NCBI RefSeq assembly: GCF_045679555.1
Contig: NC_092098.1
Span: 19,932,038 to 19,996,037, forward strand
DNA length: 64,000 bases
Direction of reading: 5' to 3'
Origin: Salvelinus alpinus
Lineage: Eukaryota > Chordata > Actinopteri > Salmoniformes > Salmonidae
Shown: positions 57,334 to 64,000 of the stretch, piece after piece
Position numbering within the stretch: position 1 is the first letter of the stretch
Layout of the letters: each line of letters starts with the position of its first letter
The notes under the pieces: model-generated
Databases searched by the model: none
What the model saw: only the letters and a program-made list of their open reading frames with translations
What the model was told of the DNA's origin: nothing
Position numbers and translations under genes: made by a program

Positions 57334-60300
57334 TATGCTTAAGACGGGGAATAATGCTATGTAATAATGCTGTTTAAACTGTGCTGCATCCTACTCCTCT
57401 CTTCACCAACCAACTCCACTGCCCTGGGTTCAACTGAAACTGTCTACAACATCAAATGTTGTGTTTGTAGAAAATATATGGGATATTATTCACAGTTTAA
57501 TTCAATCTCCAGTGGCATTATGCCACTTCAGATCCAGCTTCAGCCCTATTGCATAATACCAATGATTTGCATCAAGTTTAGTTTAGTGCTGTTTGGAAAA
57601 AAATATTAACTCTGCTATTCCAAAAGTAATTCATTAACCCTGTTGTATCATATTTAGAAACTAGGGTCTCTAAAGGGTTTTGCTCCGGTGAGGAGTGAGA
57701 AAGGATCCAGTTCAGAACATAATACATTTTCTTTGCTTGATATAAGACACTGGTGCCTGTTAGCGCTTCTATCTTCCTCTGCTGGTAGGAAGACTAAATA
57801 CTGCAAAACCATTTACCAAATGCAGCAAAACGCAAAGGAATAATACTACAAGCTGATGAATGAAATGATAGACAATCCCTTAACCAACCCCCTAGAAAAA
57901 GGAATAAACCTCGAATAATGCTGCTTTTAAGAAAAAGAACCTTAATGTGTTTATAAGCATGTGAAACCCCAAGGCAGATGTAGAGACACAATGCTTGACA
58001 ATAGAAATGTACTCTCTCGTGTTCTTTTCTGGAATACCAGATTTAACCACATGTAATGTGTTTTGTTCTGCTTTGAAGCTGGTTCCAAATCCGCTCATAT
58101 CATGCCAACCCTCACCACATCCAGTGGTTGGCAAGGCTATGCACTGTAAACTATTAGGTAGTGGGTTCACTGGCTTGAACATGAATTTGTATCAGACAGA
58201 AACACACCCCACATTCCTATTGTATGTCCACTTACAAATAGCTGTCTCTTTGTTGTTCTGAACACATTTACACAGACCAATGTTTTTACACACTGCAATA
58301 AGTACTCACGTGCTGCAGCGCAGCGGAATTTATGATGGTTCATTCATGGCTCATGATTCAACACAAATTCACCATGTGCGGAAAACAGATATCCCTCATC
58401 TACAGTCATTACGGATACCTCCACTAACTACACCATAAAGAGATGCATGGGGCAGCAGTTATGTTGCAGGTAGCGTGATAGACGGGGACAGATCTTTACT
58501 GGACAGTGTAGAATAGACACACAACTAATATCCCATATTCAGACCATTTATTGTGCCAAACTGGGATAACCCTGAGAAACCCACATCTGATCAGGAATGG
58601 ACTCCTTTCATGGGGTTCCTAAGTTACTATGGAAATCAATCGCTATTGAACTGCTATGGCATATATCCAATAGTGGCACGTTTAAGACGCTGAATATCTT
58701 GTTTTCAAAATACCTCCAGGTTGTGGGAAAACATGCGTGTTCAGGGGAGAACTTCATGTCTATGTCCGTTGTCTAGGACCTTGCTGCATGTCATTGTATA
58801 AACATAATATACCTCCCTCAATCACTGAAGCAGTTTCTGATATGGACAAGCCCCAGTATTGCTGTTCCCATAGCATAGCCCTTCAAATAAATGCACTGGC
58901 TTGTTGCAATAGGAGGGTCTTTTGGGAACTTTACCTTAGAGATGTAGATTTACCTTAGAGATGTGCTAGACATGTATGTAAACCACAGAGATGTGGAGCG
59001 GTGAGTGAATTAACCTAAATAGCTGTATATTTAACATGAGGGTAAAGTTGAATGACCTCAGGTGTCTTAGATGAGAACAGATAGACGGCACGGTTAGATC
59101 ATAGACAGTAGTAAATGTACTATCTCTGGTAGGACACGGTTTTGAGCTTGTGGCACTGAATCCCTGGCTGACTCCTAAGAGAACAGTGATACTATGCAAA
59201 CACCACTACTGAGCAGAAGACATGCATGTACTGTAGGACAGACTGCTCCAGTTCTCCCAATGGGATCTGCTTTCACAACGCTGCCCAGACATTACAGCAA
59301 CATGACTATAGCTACTGCAGGATTCCAATACACCATTGAGTTTTTACTGTGATGTGAGCAATAAAAATGACAAGAGCAACAGTAATCAAAGTAGGTTATG
59401 GGAAATGGAGTTCTGATGAGCTGATCTATGGAAGATGAGGAACAGGTTTATAGTGCACGGGTTTCCATGGCTCATCTATTCAGCGTAAAGGTCTGTGGGA
59501 TGTACTGCAGTGTGAGAAATCCTTGAAAGGAAGAACCTGTGGAGATATGCAATATAGAGTATGTAATTTAAAGGAGCAACAAGATTTTAGCCATAAATTA
59601 CATTTTTGTGGTTTTATAAAGAGACTGCTTACAAACGCTTACAAATGGCTTAGTACAGCTTATCACAATCCGAAAAAGATTGTTGCAAGGACATGAATGC
59701 GTTCTGTATTGCTAATGTTTTTGCTATTGTCAACCTCACAAACGAGAACCAATCGTGATACAGGAAGTTGTACAAAACTAATTTGCAGCTTCACGCAGAA
59801 TTCTAATAAGTAGGTTTTATTGTGAATTTCTATTCCGTTGCTACTACAGGCATGTAATTGACATTGGGCGCTAGTTGCAGGTGGAAATTGTACATGTATA
59901 ACCTCTTAACGTACTTAAAGAATAACTGTGAAAGTGACTCACATGTCCTGTTGAAATGCCCTTACACAGTACTGTAGCAGTACCAACTGTCTTCCCTGTA
60001 CGCTGACAACTGTACTGAAAAGAACTGGATGGATGAAGCAATATGAATGTTTAATCTTTGTAGTTTGGAAATTGAGAACACTGTTGTACCACGTTGTAGT
60101 AGCAGAAATAGTGACCTCTGTCATCCATTATTGCACTTTTGACAACAGAATGTTTGTGAATCTATAATGTCGCCAGACATTACTGACACCTTGGTCCCAC
60201 ATTGCTATCCCAACTAACGCAAATGTACATTCATTTCCCTTTACTCCCTCTCAAATGATGCCCCCCCATGTAATCTCTCCACCATGCATATCAGCTATAT

Positions 60301-60419
60301 TCTTTATTATAAAAGCCACCAGAATCCAATAAACGTTTAAATAAAACCATGTTGTCATTTGTTGGCTGTCAAAAAAAATTGACAATATTATCAAATCACA
60401 ACCCTTCACAAAAATCAAA
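57334..60419. other. Gap between the Tc1 element and tmprss4
   Basis: About 3.1 kb without a recognisable exon, repeat family or RNA gene. Open frames are short and show no family motifs. The base composition is AT-leaning and ordinary. Confidence 0.45.
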
Positions 60420-60425
60420 TTTATT
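60420..60425 (-). terminator. Polyadenylation signal of tmprss4
   Basis: TTTATT on + is AATAAA on the minus strand, 190 bases after the tmprss4 stop codon. Confidence 0.65.
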
Positions 60426-60614
60426 AAAATACATACAAAAATCTCATACAGTACTTACATCTCTCAAAGGGAGTATAAAATAATAAAAAGGTAAACATTC
60501 ACAGCGCAGTATTCAGTCACAGGTTAGTAGGATGTGTTGGTCCTTTGAGTGAATGTTTGCCAGACTCACTCAGCGCTCATTGAGAGAGAGTCATCTCGGA
60601 GAGAAACTGGATTT

Positions 60615-63277
<2,663 letters not shown>

Positions 63278-64000
63278 CTACAGAGAGAGACAAGGATGGA
63301 GGAGTTAAATGGGCAATCGGCAGTAAAAAAAAAGAAGTGTTTTCCCCACCCATCTAGTGTTTTTGCAGACTTGTAGTATTTACAAGTTTACTGTTAATTT
63401 ACAGTTGTTTTATTACATTTGACATATAAGTGAAGGCTTTCTCCATGAGGACACCTATTGGAGAATACTATAAGAGAACATTTTCCATAACCTGTAGGCA
63501 CTGTAGGTAGAACTGGTGTCTGAATGGATAGTTCAGAGCTTCTGCTTTTTCCTATAATCTGTATGGAACACAATATGGTCTGTACTTAACGTGCAGGGTT
63601 CTCACTTATGCTGGCACAAACTGAGGCATGGGGGAAGGGAAATGGCAGGGTATACACAAATTAATGTAGTATTTTTGCAGACATTACTGTAGTATTTACT
63701 ACAGTGTTTGTGGATAATACTGTAGTATTTACTATAATATTCTACATAAAATGGCTCAACTTACCCCACTCTCCCATACGACAGTTAAACTAAGCACGAG
63801 GCATTGATCATTTATATTCTTCAACAATAAATGGGTACAAATCATTAATTTTTAAGTCCAAAAATGTATGTAGCAACTGCAGATTTCCCCTTTAAGAGAA
63901 AGAAGAATCAGAGAGTGGTATGGTAAGATGAGACGATGATGATAGAGGGAAGGGAAAACAGATGGACGAGATGGAGGGTGGTGCTGGTGGTCTTGCCTGG
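63278..64000 (-). other. tmprss4 intron running to the window edge
   Basis: No further tmprss4 exon could be identified in the last 720 bases. Short tandem phrases such as ACTGTAGTATTTACTA occur near 63660-63740. The LDL-receptor-A and transmembrane exons are expected beyond 64000. Confidence 0.4.

Overview
The window is vertebrate nuclear DNA, almost certainly from a salmonid fish (trout, salmon or charr). The genes are split by GT-AG introns. The introns and gaps are full of repeat families typical of salmonids: tRNA-derived SINEs of the SmaI/FokI and HpaI kinds, many Tc1-like transposons with TA target duplications, PIF/Harbinger and hAT elements, and long pure minisatellites. This assignment comes from recognising repeats and proteins by eye, without any search.

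Five protein genes can be read exon by exon. They are rnf214 (+, 3659-10244, RING-type E3 ligase family, complete, 567 aa), pafah1b2 (-, 30407-21696, PAF acetylhydrolase 1b catalytic subunit, complete, 229 aa), mpzl2 (+, 32604-39985, V-type Ig adhesion protein, complete, 264 aa), scn4b (+, 49558-55428, sodium channel beta-4 subunit, complete, 230 aa) and the 3' part of tmprss4 (-, 63277-60615, type II transmembrane serine protease, 5' exons beyond the window edge). All five have human orthologues on 11q23.3, so this is a conserved vertebrate neighbourhood in compacted or rearranged order. The genes share no pathway: they cover ubiquitin ligation, lipid hydrolysis, epithelial adhesion, channel modulation and surface proteolysis.

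Layout: 273-3157 is a degenerate Harbinger transposon with both ends intact. 3420-10950 is rnf214 with a Tc1 insertion in intron 4 and a hAT MITE in intron 12. 10951-19298 is a gap holding a MITE and a broken endogenous retrovirus (13640-19294). 20156-31130 is pafah1b2, whose introns hold SINEs, Tc1 and hAT elements and a 15-copy perfect 45-bp satellite. 31130-32603 is a gap with a LINE scrap. 32604-42480 is mpzl2, which carries four separate minisatellites (intron, coding tail and two in the 3' UTR). 42481-48900 is a gap with hAT MITEs, a solo LTR and a large CA/CAGA tract. 48900-55620 is scn4b, with two satellites in intron 1. 55727-57331 is a nearly whole Tc1 element. 57334-60419 is unannotated. 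60420-64000 is tmprss4.

No new enzyme system or operon-like cassette was found. The most unusual structure is the set of transposon-seeded and gene-embedded minisatellites, above all those of mpzl2 and the 45-bp array in pafah1b2.
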